This document shows, piece after piece, positions 1-9,917 of a DNA stretch of 64,000 nucleotides. The stretch covers positions 1 through 64,000 of the forward strand of contig NZ_BOOG01000039.1 of NCBI RefSeq assembly GCF_016863115.1, written 5' to 3'. This DNA comes from Sphaerimonospora thailandensis (GTDB taxonomy: Bacteria > Actinomycetota > Actinomycetes > Streptosporangiales > Streptosporangiaceae). The position numbers and the translations under genes are program-made. The notes under the pieces were generated by a model that was given only the letters and a program-made list of their open reading frames with translations, did not search any database and had not been told where the DNA came from. The number at the start of each line of letters is the position of its first letter. Position 1 is the stretch's first letter.

Positions 1-250
1 TACCCCTTCCGGGGCAACCCCTCCAACCTACCTGAACTTCGCCGTTCCGTCGAACCGGGCGGAATCTGCCGAAATTCGGTTAAGAAAGAGGGAGACGCGG
101 AGAGCCTAGCAGCCGTTTCCCCCTGAGGGGATCGTGGCGCACCGGGCTACCGCGCTCCAGAAGACTAGCATCCCCGGGCGGGTGCCGTAGCCGACTTTTG
201 TTTCTCCCCCGTGGGGAGGCTCTCCAAACCTAGCTGAGTCGAGAACCTAC
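1..250 (-). promoter_or_regulatory. Candidate multi-promoter leader reading left (possibly rRNA-type)
   Basis: On the minus strand the -10-like hexamers TAGGTT (244-249, 227-232, 25-30), TAGTCT (162-167) and TAGGCT (103-108) recur. Short C4/G4 hairpins sit among them: CTCCCC/GGGGAG at 204-218, TCCCC/GGGGA at 118-131 and CCCC-GGAA-GGGG at 3-14. Stacked promoters with short GC hairpins resemble actinomycete rRNA operon leaders, so a leftward rRNA or other strongly expressed transcript may start here. No good -35 boxes are visible and the downstream gene lies outside the window, so the identity is inference. The remaining bases to 546 hold no convincing gene; folC, which often follows valS, is absent. 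Confidence 0.35.
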
Positions 251-546
251 TCGACCCGCACGAGGCGATCGGCTCCATCAACGCTCGTGGTCGTGAGGTG
301 CGGGGGCGGGCGACTGCTCTGGCCGACATAGGACCGCGCCCGAGACCCCCGCGCCCGAAGAGTCCGGAGGCTCATCGACCCGGCCGCAACTATCACGGTC
401 GGCCGGAGCGGCCGCCCGTTCCCGCGCCGGCCACACCCACCCGACCGCAGCCGTCCACAACGGACCGCCCTGTCCGACAGGTTCACCGTCGCTCAGGTCA
501 CCCGCGCTTCCGGACACCTCCGGTGTACCCAGCCCCGATGTTCCCG

Positions 547-3132
547 CTATGAGGGCAGTGCGGCGAGCTGCGCCTCGAGGCGAGAGATGTCCTCCTCCGC
601 CTGAGCTGCACGTTGTCGTACCTTGGCGACGACGTTCTCCGGTGCCTTGGCCATGAACTGCTCGTTGGCCAGTTTGCCGGTGACCTGGGCATGCTCCTTG
701 CGAGCCGCGGCGAGATCTTTCTCCAGTCTCCGCCGCTCGGCGGCAACATCGATGGCACCTGCGGTGTCGATCTCGACCAGGACCGCGCCGACGGTGAGCC
801 GGGCTGTCGCGGTGAAGGCGTCCGAGGGAGTTTCCAGCCGCAGTAGCGAGCGGATGGCCGTCTCGTGCGGGGCTAGCGCCGTACTGGACAGGGACAGCCG
901 CGCGGCCACGCGCTGTCCGGGCTTGAGCCCCTGGTCGGAACGGAACCTGCGCACCTCCGTGACCAGTTCCTGGACCGACGCGATCTCCTGCTCGGCGACC
1001 GCGTCGCCGGCCAGCCCGGCAGCGGCGGCAGGCCAGGGCGCGACCACGATCGACTCACCACCGGTCAGAGCCCGCCACAGTTCCTCAGTCACAAACGGGA
1101 TCAGCGGGTGCAGAAGCCGCAGCAAGGCGTCGAAAACGTGGCCCAGGACGCGCTTGGTGTTCTCGGCGAGCTCGCCCCCGGCGGAGATCTGGACCTTCGC
1201 CAGTTCGACGTACCAGTCGCAGACCTCGTCCCAGGCGAAGTGGTAGAGAACGTCAGAGATCTTGGCGAATTCGAAGTCCTCGAAAGCCGTGTCGATCGAC
1301 GTGATGACAGCCTGCAGGCGGGAGAGGATCCACCGGTCGGCTGCGGTGAGCTGCTGCGAGGGGATGCCGTCCGAGACGGCGCCGTTCATCAGCGCGAACC
1401 GCGTCGCATTCCAGATCTTGTTACAGAAGTTACGCGATCCGCCCGCCCAGTCTTCGCTGATCGCCACGTCAGAGCCCGGGTTGGCCCCGCGTAGCAGCGT
1501 GAACCGGGTGGCGTCGGCGCCGTAGCGCGCGATCCAGTCGAGCGGGTCGACGACGTTGCCGAACGACTTCGACATCTTCTTGCCGAACTGGTCGCGGACC
1601 ATGCCATGCAACGCCACGGTGCGGAACGGCGGCTGCCCGTCCATCGCATACAGCCCGAACATCATCATCCGGGCGACCCAGAAGAACAGGATGTCGTATC
1701 CGGTGACCAGCACCGTGGTCGGGTAGAAGCGGGCGAGTTCCGGAGTGGCGTCGGGCCAGCCGAGCGTGGAGAACGGCCACAGACCCGAGGAGAACCATGT
1801 GTCGAGCACGTCCTGGTCCTGCTCGTACCCAGCCGGCGGCTCCTCGTCCGGGCCCACGCACACCATTTCGCCGTCGGGGCCGTACCACACCGGAATGCGG
1901 TGTCCCCACCACAGCTGCCGGGAGATGCACCAGTCGTGCATGTCGTCGACCCAGTCGAAGTAGCGCTTTGCCATCTCCGGCGGGTGGATGCTGGTACGTC
2001 CGTCCCGGACGGCGTCGCCCGCCGCCTTGGCCAGCGGCGACACGTTGACGAACCACTGCAGCGACAGCCGCGGCTCCACCACGGTCTTGCATCGGGAGCA
2101 GTGACCGACCGAGTGCACGTACGGCCGCTTCTCGGCGACGATCCGGCCCTGCTCGCGCAGCGCGGCGACCACCGCCGGTCGCGCCTCGAACCGGTCGAGC
2201 CCCTCGAACGGCCCGTGCGCCGTGATGACCCCCCGCTCATCCATGATCTGGATGGATTCCAGCGCGTGGCGACGCCCGATCTCGAAGTCGTTGGGGTCGT
2301 GGGCCGGGGTCACCTTCACCGCGCCGGTGCCGAACGCCGGATCCACATGTTCATCGGCCACGATAGGGATGAGTCGACCGGTCAGCGGCAACTCCACCTG
2401 CTTGCCCACCAGATGGGCGTACCGCTCGTCGTTCGGATGGACGGCCACGGCGGAGTCACCCAGCATGGTCTCCGCACGTGTCGTGGCGACCACGATCTCC
2501 GTGTCGCCCGAGCCGTACCGGATCGAGACGAGTTCCCCGTCGTCCTCGGTGTGCTCAACCTCAATGTCGGACAGGGCGGTGAGGCAGCGCGGACACCAGT
2601 TGATGATCCGCTCAGCGCGGTAGATCAGTCCGTCATCGAAGAGCCGCTTGAAGATCGTTTGAACGGCCCGGGACAGTCCCTCGTCCATGGTGAACCGCTC
2701 GCGATTCCAGTCCACGCCGTCGCCGAGCTTCTTCATCTGGCCGAGGATCCGGCCGCCGGACTCCTCCTTCCACTGCCAGACGCGCTCGACGAACGCCTCA
2801 CGGCCGAGGTCATGGCGGGACAAACCGTCCTTGGCGATCTCGCGCTCGACGACGTTCTGCGTCGCGATACCGGCGTGGTCCATGCCGGGGAGCCACAGGG
2901 CCTCGAAGCCCCGCATCCGGGCCCGGCGGGTCAGCGCGTCCTGGATCGAGTGGTCGAGCGCATGCCCGACGTGCAGGGATCCGGTCACGTTCGGCGGAGG
3001 AAGCACGATGCTGTACGGCTCACGCCCGCTGCCCGCGTGAGCGGTGAAATACCCCTCGGATACCCAGCGCTCGTAGCTACGGGTCTCGACATCGGCGGGC
3101 GCGTACTGGGTAGGCAGCTCAGGCGTTGTCAT
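547..3132 (-). CDS. valS: Valine--tRNA ligase
   Basis: Class I aminoacyl-tRNA synthetase charging tRNA-Val in the cytoplasm, about 861 residues, normal for the family. The HIGH motif appears as HVGH at residues 54-57, preceded by PPPNVTGSL, and the KMSKS loop is intact at 519-523. An editing (CP1) domain lies between them, an anticodon-binding domain follows, and the last ~65 residues are the Arg/Glu/Ala-rich coiled coil typical of ValRS. I chose the ATG at 3132 because homologues begin close to MTTPELP; an in-frame TTG lies 9 bases upstream. It follows clpX by 42 bases on the same strand, so the two are probably co-transcribed. Confidence 0.96.
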   Translation of the reverse strand: MTTPELPTQYAPADVETRSYERWVSEGYFTAHAGSGREPYSIVLPPPNVTGSLHVGHALDHSIQDALTRRARMRGFEALWLPGMDHAGIATQNVVEREIAKDGLSRHDLGREAFVERVWQWKEESGGRILGQMKKLGDGVDWNRERFTMDEGLSRAVQTIFKRLFDDGLIYRAERIINWCPRCLTALSDIEVEHTEDDGELVSIRYGSGDTEIVVATTRAETMLGDSAVAVHPNDERYAHLVGKQVELPLTGRLIPIVADEHVDPAFGTGAVKVTPAHDPNDFEIGRRHALESIQIMDERGVITAHGPFEGLDRFEARPAVVAALREQGRIVAEKRPYVHSVGHCSRCKTVVEPRLSLQWFVNVSPLAKAAGDAVRDGRTSIHPPEMAKRYFDWVDDMHDWCISRQLWWGHRIPVWYGPDGEMVCVGPDEEPPAGYEQDQDVLDTWFSSGLWPFSTLGWPDATPELARFYPTTVLVTGYDILFFWVARMMMFGLYAMDGQPPFRTVALHGMVRDQFGKKMSKSFGNVVDPLDWIARYGADATRFTLLRGANPGSDVAISEDWAGGSRNFCNKIWNATRFALMNGAVSDGIPSQQLTAADRWILSRLQAVITSIDTAFEDFEFAKISDVLYHFAWDEVCDWYVELAKVQISAGGELAENTKRVLGHVFDALLRLLHPLIPFVTEELWRALTGGESIVVAPWPAAAAGLAGDAVAEQEIASVQELVTEVRRFRSDQGLKPGQRVAARLSLSSTALAPHETAIRSLLRLETPSDAFTATARLTVGAVLVEIDTAGAIDVAAERRRLEKDLAAARKEHAQVTGKLANEQFMAKAPENVVAKVRQRAAQAEEDISRLEAQLAALPS

Positions 3133-3174
3133 GATGCCCAATTCTAGGGATGTCAGGCCACCACCCGGGCCAGG

Positions 3175-4458
3175 CTAGGCGGACTTCTCTCTTGGAGTGC
3201 GCTGCTGCTTGGCCTGGAGCTGGTCACGCGGCACCAGGGTCGGGTTCACATGCTCCAGCACGGCTTCGCGGGTGATGACGACCCGGGCCACGTCCTGCCG
3301 GGACGGCACCTCGTACATCACGGAGAGGAGGACCTCCTCCATGATGGCGCGCAGTCCGCGGGCTCCGGTGCCGCGCAGGATGGCCTGGTCCGCGATCGCC
3401 TCAAGGGCGTCGTCGGTGAACTCCAACTCGACGTTGTCCAGTTCGAACAGGCGGCGGTACTGCTTCACGAGCGCGTTGCGCGGCTCGGTGAGGATCAGGA
3501 TCAGCGCTTCCCTGTCCAGGTTGTGCACCGACGTGATCACCGGCAGCCGGCCGACGAATTCGGGGATCATGCCGAACTTCAGCAGGTCCTCAGGCATCAC
3601 CTCCGAGAAGATGTCCGAGGCGTCGATCTCCTCCTTGGACCGGATGATCGCGTTGAAGCCGATGCCCTTCTTGCCGATCCTCGACTCGATGATCTTTTCC
3701 AGGCCGGCGAAGGCTCCGCCGCAGATGAACAACACGTTCGTGGTGTCGATCTGGATGAACTCCTGGTGCGGATGCTTGCGGCCGCCCTGGGGCGGAACGC
3801 TCGCGGTCGTCCCCTCCAGGATCTTCAGCAGGGCCTGTTGCACGCCCTCGCCGGACACATCCCGGGTGATCGACGGGTTCTCGCTCTTGCGGGCGATCTT
3901 GTCGACCTCGTCGATGTAGATGATGCCGGTCTCGGCCTTCTTGACGTCGTAGTCGGCGGCCTGGATCAGCTTGAGGAGGATGTTCTCCACGTCCTCCCCG
4001 ACGTACCCCGCCTCAGTCAGCGCGGTCGCGTCCGCGATGGCGAACGGCACATTGAGCATCTTGGCGAGGGTCTGCGCGAGCAGGGTCTTGCCGGAGCCGG
4101 TCGGGCCGAGCAGCAGGATGTTGGACTTCGCCAACTCCAGGCCGTCGTCACGGCCGCGTTCACCGGACTGGACACGCTTGTAGTGGTTGTACACGGCCAC
4201 CGACAGCGCCTTCTTCGCCTTGTCCTGGCCGATGACGTACGCGTCGAGGAACTCGAAGATCTCACGCGGCTTGGGAAGGTTGTCCCACTTGAGTTCAGAG
4301 GACTCGGAGAGCTCCTCCTCAATGATCTCGTTGCAGAGATCGATGCACTCATCGCAGATGTAGACGCCAGGTCCGGCGATGAGCTTCTTGACCTGCTTCT
4401 GGCTCTTGCCGCAGAACGAGCACTTGAGCAGGTCTCCCCCGTCGCCGATGCGTGCCAC
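3175..4458 (-). CDS. clpX: ATP-dependent Clp protease ATP-binding subunit ClpX
   Basis: AAA+ unfoldase that recognises tagged substrates and feeds them into ClpP. The N-terminal zinc-binding domain has Cys at 13, 16, 35 and 38. Walker A GPTGSGKT is at 118-125, the GYVG pore loop near 153, and Walker [10 protein letters not shown] follows. Length is 427 residues, usual for the family. The open frame extends 28 codons further upstream, but the GTG at 4458 matches the conserved start ([12 protein letters not shown]) and has AAAGGAG eight bases upstream. It lies about 190 bases after clpP2 with a potential hairpin between them, and just before valS. Confidence 0.96.
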   Translation of the reverse strand: MARIGDGGDLLKCSFCGKSQKQVKKLIAGPGVYICDECIDLCNEIIEEELSESSELKWDNLPKPREIFEFLDAYVIGQDKAKKALSVAVYNHYKRVQSGERGRDDGLELAKSNILLLGPTGSGKTLLAQTLAKMLNVPFAIADATALTEAGYVGEDVENILLKLIQAADYDVKKAETGIIYIDEVDKIARKSENPSITRDVSGEGVQQALLKILEGTTASVPPQGGRKHPHQEFIQIDTTNVLFICGGAFAGLEKIIESRIGKKGIGFNAIIRSKEEIDASDIFSEVMPEDLLKFGMIPEFVGRLPVITSVHNLDREALILILTEPRNALVKQYRRLFELDNVELEFTDDALEAIADQAILRGTGARGLRAIMEEVLLSVMYEVPSRQDVARVVITREAVLEHVNPTLVPRDQLQAKQQRTPREKSA

Positions 4459-4602
4459 CCCAGATACTCCTTTGCGTGGGACCGCCCTGCCGCCGCGGTC
4501 GCTTCCGTCCGCACTCGGTCTACTCCGGTGCGAAAACGTCATCCCGCTCAGGTTTCGACGTTACCGTCTCCTGGACCCTCAGTGAGCCCCCTGGCGGCGA
4601 GT

Positions 4603-4641
4603 CGCACCGGAACGTGCCCAATTGGGACCCGCTCCGGTGCG
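4603..4641 (-). terminator. Inverted repeat between clpP2 and clpX
   Basis: Nine-base perfect arms CGCACCGGA (4603-4611) and TCCGGTGCG (4633-4641) enclose a 21-base loop, directly after the clpP2 stop. There is no T-run, so it could be a partial terminator or a processing hairpin that sets clpX expression relative to clpP1P2. Confidence 0.4.
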
Positions 4642-4649
4642 GCAACTCC

Positions 4650-5315
4650 TCAGGAAGCAGCGATCGCCGCCGCGCGCTTCTTCCGCGACGGGATGATGTC
4701 GTCAACCAGCCCGTACGCCTTCGCCTCCTCGGCGCTGAGGATCTTGTCGCGCTCGATGTCCCTGCGGACGTCGTCGGGCGCCTTGCCCGAGTGCCGCGCG
4801 ATGATCTCCTCGAGCAGCGACCTCATACGCAGGATCTCACGAGCCTGGATCTCGATGTCACTCCCCTGGCCACCGCCTTCGGTATAGGGCTGGTGGATCA
4901 GGACGCGGGCGTTCGGGAGCGCGAAGCGCTTGCCAGGCGTGCCGCCGGCCAGCAGCACGGCCGCCGCCGAGGCCGCCTGGCCCAGGCAGACCGTCTGGAT
5001 CTCCGGGCGGACGAACTGCATGGTGTCGTAGATCGCCGTCATGGCCGTGAACGACCCGCCAGGCGAGTTGATGTACATGCTGATGTCGCGGTCCGGGTCC
5101 AGCGATTCCAGCGTCAGAAGCTGCGCCATCACGTCGTTCGCCGAGGCGTCGTCGATCTGGACACCGAGGAAGATGATGCGGTCCTCGAACAGCTTGTTGT
5201 ACGGGTTCATCTCCTTCACGCCGTACGACGTGCGCTCGACGAAGGAGGGAAGGACATAGCGGCCGTTGATATCTCCCGGCCGGATCAGCTCGCTCACTTG
5301 GAAAGCTCCAGTCAT
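4650..5315 (-). CDS. clpP2: ATP-dependent Clp protease proteolytic subunit (ClpP2)
   Basis: Serine peptidase subunit of the ClpP1P2 double ring. The catalytic triad is readable: Ser116 in GQAASAA, His141 in VLIHQP and Asp190 in ERDKIL, with the standard Ser-Asp spacing of 74. Length 221 residues. The ATG at 5315 overlaps the clpP1 stop as ATGA, implying translational coupling. A GTG six codons in (5297) has a GGAG eight bases before it and could be an alternative start near the mature N terminus. Actinobacteria normally need both subunits to form active enzyme with ClpX or ClpC1. Confidence 0.95.
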   Translation of the reverse strand: MTGAFQVSELIRPGDINGRYVLPSFVERTSYGVKEMNPYNKLFEDRIIFLGVQIDDASANDVMAQLLTLESLDPDRDISMYINSPGGSFTAMTAIYDTMQFVRPEIQTVCLGQAASAAAVLLAGGTPGKRFALPNARVLIHQPYTEGGGQGSDIEIQAREILRMRSLLEEIIARHSGKAPDDVRRDIERDKILSAEEAKAYGLVDDIIPSRKKRAAAIAAS

Positions 5316-5956
5316 GAGACGGCGCCCTCGGAGGGCACCTGGCGCGCGCTGCGCACGACATGGTCGATGAAGCCGTAGTCCCTGGCCTCCTCGGCCGTGA
5401 ACCAGCGGTCGCGGTCGGAGTCACGCTCGATCTGGTCGAGCGACTGCCCCGTGTGGAAGGCGATGCGCTCAGCGAGTGTCTTCTTCACGTACAGCATCTG
5501 CTCGGCCTGAATCGCGACGTCCGCCGCGGTTCCGCCGATGCCGCCCGACGGCTGGTGCATCATGATGCGGGCGTGCGGCAGCGCGTACCGCTTCCCGGGC
5601 GCGCCCGCGCAGAGCAGGAACTGCCCCATCGAGGCGGCCAGTCCCATCGCGACCGTGCAGACGTCGTTCGGCACATACTCCATCATGTCGTAAATCGCCA
5701 TGCCGGCCGTCACCGAGCCGCCAGGGGAGTTGATGTACAGCCAGATGTCGCGATCCGGGTCATCGGCGGCGAGGAGCAGGAGTTCGGCACAGAGCCGGTT
5801 GGCCACCTCGTCGCCCACCTGGGTGCCGAGCACCACGATGCGCTCACGCAGCAGCCGCTGGTAGAGCTGGTCTTCGAGGCGGGTCGGGCCCTCCTCACGG
5901 CCCCGGGCCTCGAAACCGGAGTCTGCGGACGGGAAGAAGGTCGGCGGGCTGGTCAC
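5312..5956 (-). CDS. clpP1: ATP-dependent Clp protease proteolytic subunit (ClpP1)
   Basis: First gene of the clpP1-clpP2 pair. The triad is Ser109 (GLAASMG), His134 (IMMHQP) and Asp183 (SDRDRW). The frame is open for 24 codons upstream, but the GTG at 5956 has GGAAGG seven bases before it and gives 214 residues, a normal size with an N-terminal region that is probably processed. The upstream intergenic DNA carries a ClgR-type box and a plausible promoter. The stop overlaps the clpP2 start by four bases. Confidence 0.95.
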   Translation of the reverse strand: MTSPPTFFPSADSGFEARGREEGPTRLEDQLYQRLLRERIVVLGTQVGDEVANRLCAELLLLAADDPDRDIWLYINSPGGSVTAGMAIYDMMEYVPNDVCTVAMGLAASMGQFLLCAGAPGKRYALPHARIMMHQPSGGIGGTAADVAIQAEQMLYVKKTLAERIAFHTGQSLDQIERDSDRDRWFTAEEARDYGFIDHVVRSARQVPSEGAVS

Positions 5957-5997
5957 AGCGTCACCTTCCAATGCGTCGTAATCGGTTGGCTTTGCTT

Positions 5998-6058
5998 GTG
6001 ACCTTAACGCGCGCCGCCGACAGGTCATGCCTCCTCACCGTGCTGTTCGCTGTCGGCG
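5998..6058 (-). promoter_or_regulatory. clpP1P2 promoter region with ClgR-type operator
   Basis: GTTCGC-N5-GCG is present at 6045-6058, matching the ClgR operator described for the Streptomyces clpP1 operon. Between it and the clpP1 start lies TAAGGT as a -10 candidate, with a weak TGAC-containing -35 about 17 bases upstream. ClgR is the activator of clp genes in actinobacteria; its own gene is not in this window. Confidence 0.55.
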
Positions 6059-6215
6059 CAGGTTCACCCTCGCGTCGGCACGGCTCGGTGCTCCCGGCCG
6101 CCTTTCCCGTCGCCACGCGGCCACGACACGCCGTACGAAGCCCCAGCTCATCTCGGTACGGCCGAAGAGCCGTGCGACGAGAAATTTACGGGGATTTACC
6201 CGGTAATAACCGAGA

Positions 6216-6247
6216 AACCCCCGGCGCACCGAAGTGCGGCGGGGGTT
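6216..6247 (-). terminator. Terminator downstream of tig
   Basis: Hairpin with arms AACCCCCG/CGGGGGTT plus CGCAC/GTGCG, one internal mismatch and, on the minus strand, a UUCG tetraloop. It lies 70 bases past the tig stop and separates tig from the clpP1P2 operon. Confidence 0.8.
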
Positions 6248-6317
6248 TTCCCGATCAGCACGGTCGATTGACTTTCCCGAGCCCACGACCATCGAAAAAC
6301 CGGCGAGAACCGGAAAC

Positions 6318-7706
6318 TCAGCTTTCCGCGGGCTGCTCCGGCTCGCCCTCGGCCTGCTCCGCCCCGACCTGCTCCTGCTCGGGGTTGAGCTCGGCGTAGA
6401 TGGCCTTGAGGTCGACGGCGTTGCCCGCCTCGTCCTTCACGCTGGCGGCGTCGCCCACGATGGTCTTGGCCTTCTCCCGGACGATCTCCACCATGGCGAG
6501 CGGGAGTTGATTGTTGTCGGCGAGGTGCTGGGCCAGCGTGTTCGGGGCGACGCCGACCTGCATGGCCCGGCGCACCACGAAGTCGGTGAGCTCCTGCTCA
6601 CTGACCCCGATCTCCTCGGCCTTCACAATCTTGTCGAGGACGAAGCCCACCTTCAGCGCCTTAGCCGCGTTCTGCTCGTACTCGGCGAAGCGATCCTCCT
6701 CGGTCGTCTGGTGAAGACGGAAGTACGCCTCGCGGCTGAGGCCGCTCTCCGCGATCTCGTGCTCGAGGTTGTGCTTGCGCGCGTCGATCTCGGCGGTGAG
6801 CGCGCTCTCCGGGAGCGGAATGTCGATCTTCTCGAGCAGTGCGTCCAGGGCCTTCTCCCGGCTCTCCATGACCTGCTCGATCAGCTTGTTGCGGCGAATC
6901 TGGCCGCGCAGCCCGTCCTTGAGCTCGTCAAGCGTGTCGAACTCGCTGGCGAGCTGAGCGAACTCGTCATCCAGTTCGGGCAGCACCTTCTCCTTGACCG
7001 ACTTGACGTTGATGATCACGTCGGCCTCCTCGCCGGCGTTCTCGCCGCCGACAAGCGTGGTGCGGAAGGTCTTCTCTTCGTCCGCGGCCATGCCCTGGAG
7101 CGCGTCATCCAGCCCCTGGAGCACCGAGCCGGCGCCGACCTCGTAGGAGACGTCGGCGGCCTGCTGCTCGTCGAGGTTCCTGCCGTCGATCTCGGCACGC
7201 AGGTCCATCACGACGTAATCGCCGTTCTGGGCCTGGCGCTCGACGCCGGTCAGTGTGGCGAAGCGCTGGCGCAGCGCGTTGAGCTGGGTGTCGATGTCCT
7301 CGTCGGACACCTCGGACGCGCCGACGACGACCTCGAGACCCGCGTAGTCGGGCACGTCGAAAGCCGGGCGGACGTCCACCTCGGCGGTGAACTCGACCTG
7401 CTCACCGTCCTCGAGCTTGGTGACCTCGATCTCCGGCTGGCTGACCGGGAAGACGTCGGTCTCGTCGACGGCCTGGCCGTAGAGCTTGGGCAGAGCGTCG
7501 TTCAGGGTCTCCTCAAGAACCACCGCGCGGCCGAAGCGCTGCTCGATGATCCGGGCCGGCACCTTGCCGGGGCGGAACCCGGGCACGCGCACCTGCTGCG
7601 CGACCTTCTTGTACGCGGCCTGCAGGCTCGGCTCGAGCTCCTTGAACGGCACCTCGACGGTGAGCTTGACCCGGGTAGGGCTGAGCTCCTCGACAGCGGT
7701 CTTCAC
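6318..7706 (-). CDS. tig: Trigger factor, ribosome-associated chaperone
   Basis: Prolyl-isomerase chaperone that binds nascent chains at the ribosome exit tunnel. The N-terminal ribosome-binding domain has the signature GFRPGKVP near residue 45, followed by the FKBP-type domain (NGDYVVMDLRAEIDG region) and a long helical C-terminal domain ending in an acidic Glu/Gln tail. I take the GTG at 7706 (462 residues) because AAGGAG lies eight bases upstream; the open frame extends eight codons further. Its position beside clpP1P2-clpX is conserved in many bacteria. A strong terminator follows, so it is probably transcribed separately from clpP1P2. Confidence 0.95.
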   Translation of the reverse strand: MKTAVEELSPTRVKLTVEVPFKELEPSLQAAYKKVAQQVRVPGFRPGKVPARIIEQRFGRAVVLEETLNDALPKLYGQAVDETDVFPVSQPEIEVTKLEDGEQVEFTAEVDVRPAFDVPDYAGLEVVVGASEVSDEDIDTQLNALRQRFATLTGVERQAQNGDYVVMDLRAEIDGRNLDEQQAADVSYEVGAGSVLQGLDDALQGMAADEEKTFRTTLVGGENAGEEADVIINVKSVKEKVLPELDDEFAQLASEFDTLDELKDGLRGQIRRNKLIEQVMESREKALDALLEKIDIPLPESALTAEIDARKHNLEHEIAESGLSREAYFRLHQTTEEDRFAEYEQNAAKALKVGFVLDKIVKAEEIGVSEQELTDFVVRRAMQVGVAPNTLAQHLADNNQLPLAMVEIVREKAKTIVGDAASVKDEAGNAVDLKAIYAELNPEQEQVGAEQAEGEPEQPAES

Positions 7707-7916
7707 GGGGTGGTCTCCTTGATCCAGCATCTGGTGATTGCAGGCGCGTAGTGCACGACAACCGCGGCACAGTAAACGCGCGCCGCGCCCACGTGAGAGG
7801 CACAGAGACCACCGCCGCCTGGGCGCAACCGCTTAGGCATGCTCGAATGTGGCGGGTGTCCAGCGCCAAGGGCAGTCTAGAACAGACCGACGGCTCGCAG
7901 CGACAGCCACGGCCTG

Positions 7917-8780
7917 TTACAGGTCGGCGATGATTCGCTGGAGCAGGTCAACGGTCTCCGCCGGGGTAGTGCTCACAGCGCACAAACGCTCCATGACCTC
8001 GATGTAGCGATCGAGTTCTTCGCGTTTGTCCAGGTAGAGGGCGCTCGCGAGCTGCTCCACGTAAACGATGTCGGGAAGCTCCGGGTCGGCGAACCGCAGG
8101 ATGCTGAAGGCCCCACCCTCCGCCGCGTGCCCCCCGTAACTGAACGGAATGACCTGGATCGTGACGTTGGGCTGGTTCATCAGATCGATCAGGTGCTGGA
8201 TCTGGCCGCGCATCACGTCCACGCCACCGATCGGCCGCCGCAGCGCCGCCTCGTCGATCACCGCCCAGAACAACGGGCTGTCCTCGCCGTCAAGAATGCG
8301 CTGCCGTTCGAGGCGCAGGTCGACCCGCCTGGCGATCTCCTCGGGCACCGCGCCGACCGCACCCGCCGTGATGACGGCGCGGGCGTACTCCTTGGTCTGC
8401 AACAGGCCCGGGACGAACTGCACCTCGTAGGTGCGGATGCGGGTCGCCGCCTCCTCCAACCCGACGTAGGTCTGGAACCAAGCCGGGAGTACGTCACTGA
8501 ACCGGTGCCACCAGCCGGGTTCGTTGGCCCGCTCGACCAGCCCCATCACCACGGCCCGGGTCTTCTCGTCCTTCACACCGTAAAGGGTGAGCAGGTCGGC
8601 GACGTCACGTTCCTTGAAGCTGACCCGGCCCAACTCCATCCGGCTGATCTTGGATTCGGATCCGCGGATGAACCGCCCGGCCTCGTCGCGGCTGACGCCC
8701 TTGTCTTCTCTGAGCCTGCGGAGCTGGGCTCCCAGGAGAATGCGGAGAGCCGTCGGGCCCGATCCAGGTTGGATCTGCAT
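7917..8780 (-). CDS. HTH regulator with DUF5753 domain (WhiJ/Scr1-like)
   Basis: DNA-binding protein of a family greatly expanded in Streptomyces and relatives. Residues about 15-70 form an Xre-type helix-turn-helix (LGAQLRRLREDKGVSRDEAG, then ESKISRMELG). The rest matches the DUF5753 region, with the typical FVPGLLQT and VIPFSYGGH stretches. Length 287 residues. ATG at 8780 is preferred over the GTG at 8783 because GGAGG is seven bases before it. It is divergent from an anti-sigma-like ATPase gene, an arrangement seen at whiJ-like developmental loci; the usual third partner, a small DUF397 protein, is not adjacent. The shared upstream region is full of inverted repeats. Confidence 0.85.
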   Translation of the reverse strand: MQIQPGSGPTALRILLGAQLRRLREDKGVSRDEAGRFIRGSESKISRMELGRVSFKERDVADLLTLYGVKDEKTRAVVMGLVERANEPGWWHRFSDVLPAWFQTYVGLEEAATRIRTYEVQFVPGLLQTKEYARAVITAGAVGAVPEEIARRVDLRLERQRILDGEDSPLFWAVIDEAALRRPIGGVDVMRGQIQHLIDLMNQPNVTIQVIPFSYGGHAAEGGAFSILRFADPELPDIVYVEQLASALYLDKREELDRYIEVMERLCAVSTTPAETVDLLQRIIADL

Positions 8781-8953
8781 CACGACTCCTCCCTCTCGGC
8801 TCCGCCCTCTTCATGCCACCCATGCCGCCACGGGTCTCGCACGATCCCAGCCGCTCCAATGGCGCCTATCCCAGCCCACACAGTGTCACCAGTTCCGGCC
8901 CGGTTGACAAGGTCTCATCCACGTAACCCCTGCCGCACCCCGAAAGCCGACTC

Positions 8954-9060
8954 TGTGCATTTGCACACACCGTGTGCACGTGCATTTGGGGCTTGCATGG
9001 GGGCGCTGAGTGTTCCATCATGTCTTGGTGCATATTGGGTTACATGTGCACCAAGACATG
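8954..9060. promoter_or_regulatory. Operator cluster between WhiJ-like regulator and ATPase genes
   Basis: A perfect 14-base inverted repeat (CATGTCTTGGTGCA at 9019-9032 and its complement at 9047-9060, 14-base spacer) sits just before the ATPase start. Upstream lie TGTGCA-TT-TGCACA (8954-8967) and a further TGTGCACGTGCA element (8973-8984). These are likely binding sites for the adjacent regulator. The remaining bases of the 8781-9090 gap show no gene. Confidence 0.6.
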
Positions 9061-9090
9061 GAGAACGGGCCAGCGGGAGGTACGGGCAGC

Positions 9091-9570
9091 ATGTCGGAGA
9101 AGCCCGGGTCCGCCGGTTCGTTGACCCGTGACGCGGGATTCGGTTGGTTCCTCCGCACCGCCAGCGAGTCCGATACCCGCACGTGTCCTCTGCGGCCCCA
9201 GGCCGACTCCGTCGGTCGGGCACGTGAGGTCACCCGCACCACCCTGCGGCAATGGGGCCTTCCCGAACTGAGCGAGGACGCGTCTCTGGTCGTCTCCGAA
9301 CTGGTGACGAACGCCGTCCGTTACGCTCGGTATCCGGTCGGCGAATGGAGCGATCACCCGATCACACTGGTGCTGCTCCGCATCGCACCACATGTCCTGC
9401 TGGCGGTCTCCGACCCCAGCGACCGCATCCCCGCGCCGAAGGAACCCGACTTCATCTCCGAACACGGCCGCGGTCTCTACATCGTCGAGACCTACAGCCA
9501 GGCCTGGGGATGGGATCCCCTCGACCACGGCGGCAAGGCCGTGTGGGCACTTCTGCGCAGCTCCGCCTGA
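9091..9570 (+). CDS. ATP-binding protein, anti-sigma factor kinase-like (HATPase_c)
   Basis: Single-domain GHKL ATPase of the RsbW/SpoIIAB-like type, about 159 residues. The N box is VSELVTNAVRYA and the G box EHGRGLYIVE; both look intact. Such proteins either phosphorylate anti-sigma antagonists or bind partners at whiJ-like loci. ATG at 9091 has GGGAGG ten bases upstream. An in-frame ATG at 9058 would fall inside the right arm of the long inverted repeat and would suit a leaderless transcript. Divergent from the WhiJ-like regulator, and followed by a hairpin terminator. Confidence 0.8.
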   Translation: MSEKPGSAGSLTRDAGFGWFLRTASESDTRTCPLRPQADSVGRAREVTRTTLRQWGLPELSEDASLVVSELVTNAVRYARYPVGEWSDHPITLVLLRIAPHVLLAVSDPSDRIPAPKEPDFISEHGRGLYIVETYSQAWGWDPLDHGGKAVWALLRSSA

Positions 9571-9710
9571 CACCACTCCAGCCTCGGGCCCTTCACCGAT
9601 CGCCGACTTCATGACGTTCGAGAACAAGGGGCAGGACATCGCCGCAGCCGACATAAGCCTGGTCCAGGTAAACAATCGGCACCGATCTCGGCGGTTTTCG
9701 GGCGATCACG

Positions 9711-9747
9711 AAGGCCAGGCCTCCCGTGCGGGATGACCTGGCCTTTT
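9711..9747 (+). terminator. Bidirectional hairpin terminator
   Basis: AAGGCCAGG (9711-9719) pairs with CCTGGCCTT (9737-9745), followed by TT on the plus strand. It ends the ATPase transcript and, in the other direction, lies just beyond the tRNA-Gly 3' end. Confidence 0.75.
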
Positions 9748-9755
9748 GTGTTCGG

Positions 9756-9826
9756 AGCGGACGACGGGAATCGAACCCGCGTAGCCAGTTTGGAAGACTG
9801 GGGCTCTACCATTGAGCTACGTCCGC
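9756..9826 (-). tRNA. tRNA-Gly(TCC)
   Basis: Seven-base acceptor stem GCGGACG/CGTCCGC, D arm with GTAGCTCAATGGTAGAGC, anticodon loop CTTCCAA giving anticodon TCC, and T arm GGTTCGATTCC. CCA is not encoded. Divergent from tRNA-Pro; the 91-base gap must hold both promoters. Confidence 0.95.
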
Positions 9827-9917
9827 GCGCGACCGGCTGTCCATCTGGTTTAGACTTCATCCGGTCGTCAGGGCGTAAGCGTACCGGAGTCCCGGAGCGT
9901 TCGCGTACCCGGCGAGA

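Noticed and set aside
1-250. Possible ydaO or other known riboswitch at the left edge
   Set aside because: The conserved blocks readable at 16250-16392 are absent here; only hairpins and -10-like motifs recur.
247-546. Several 80-codon ORFs left of valS
   Set aside because: Overlapping in several frames on both strands with no ribosome sites and low-complexity translations.
1606-3147. Long open frames antisense to valS, clpX, tig, ilvD, pepN and others
   Set aside because: Typical shadow frames of high-GC coding DNA: biased to Arg, His, Gln and Pro, without motifs or ribosome sites, while the opposite strand encodes a recognised protein.
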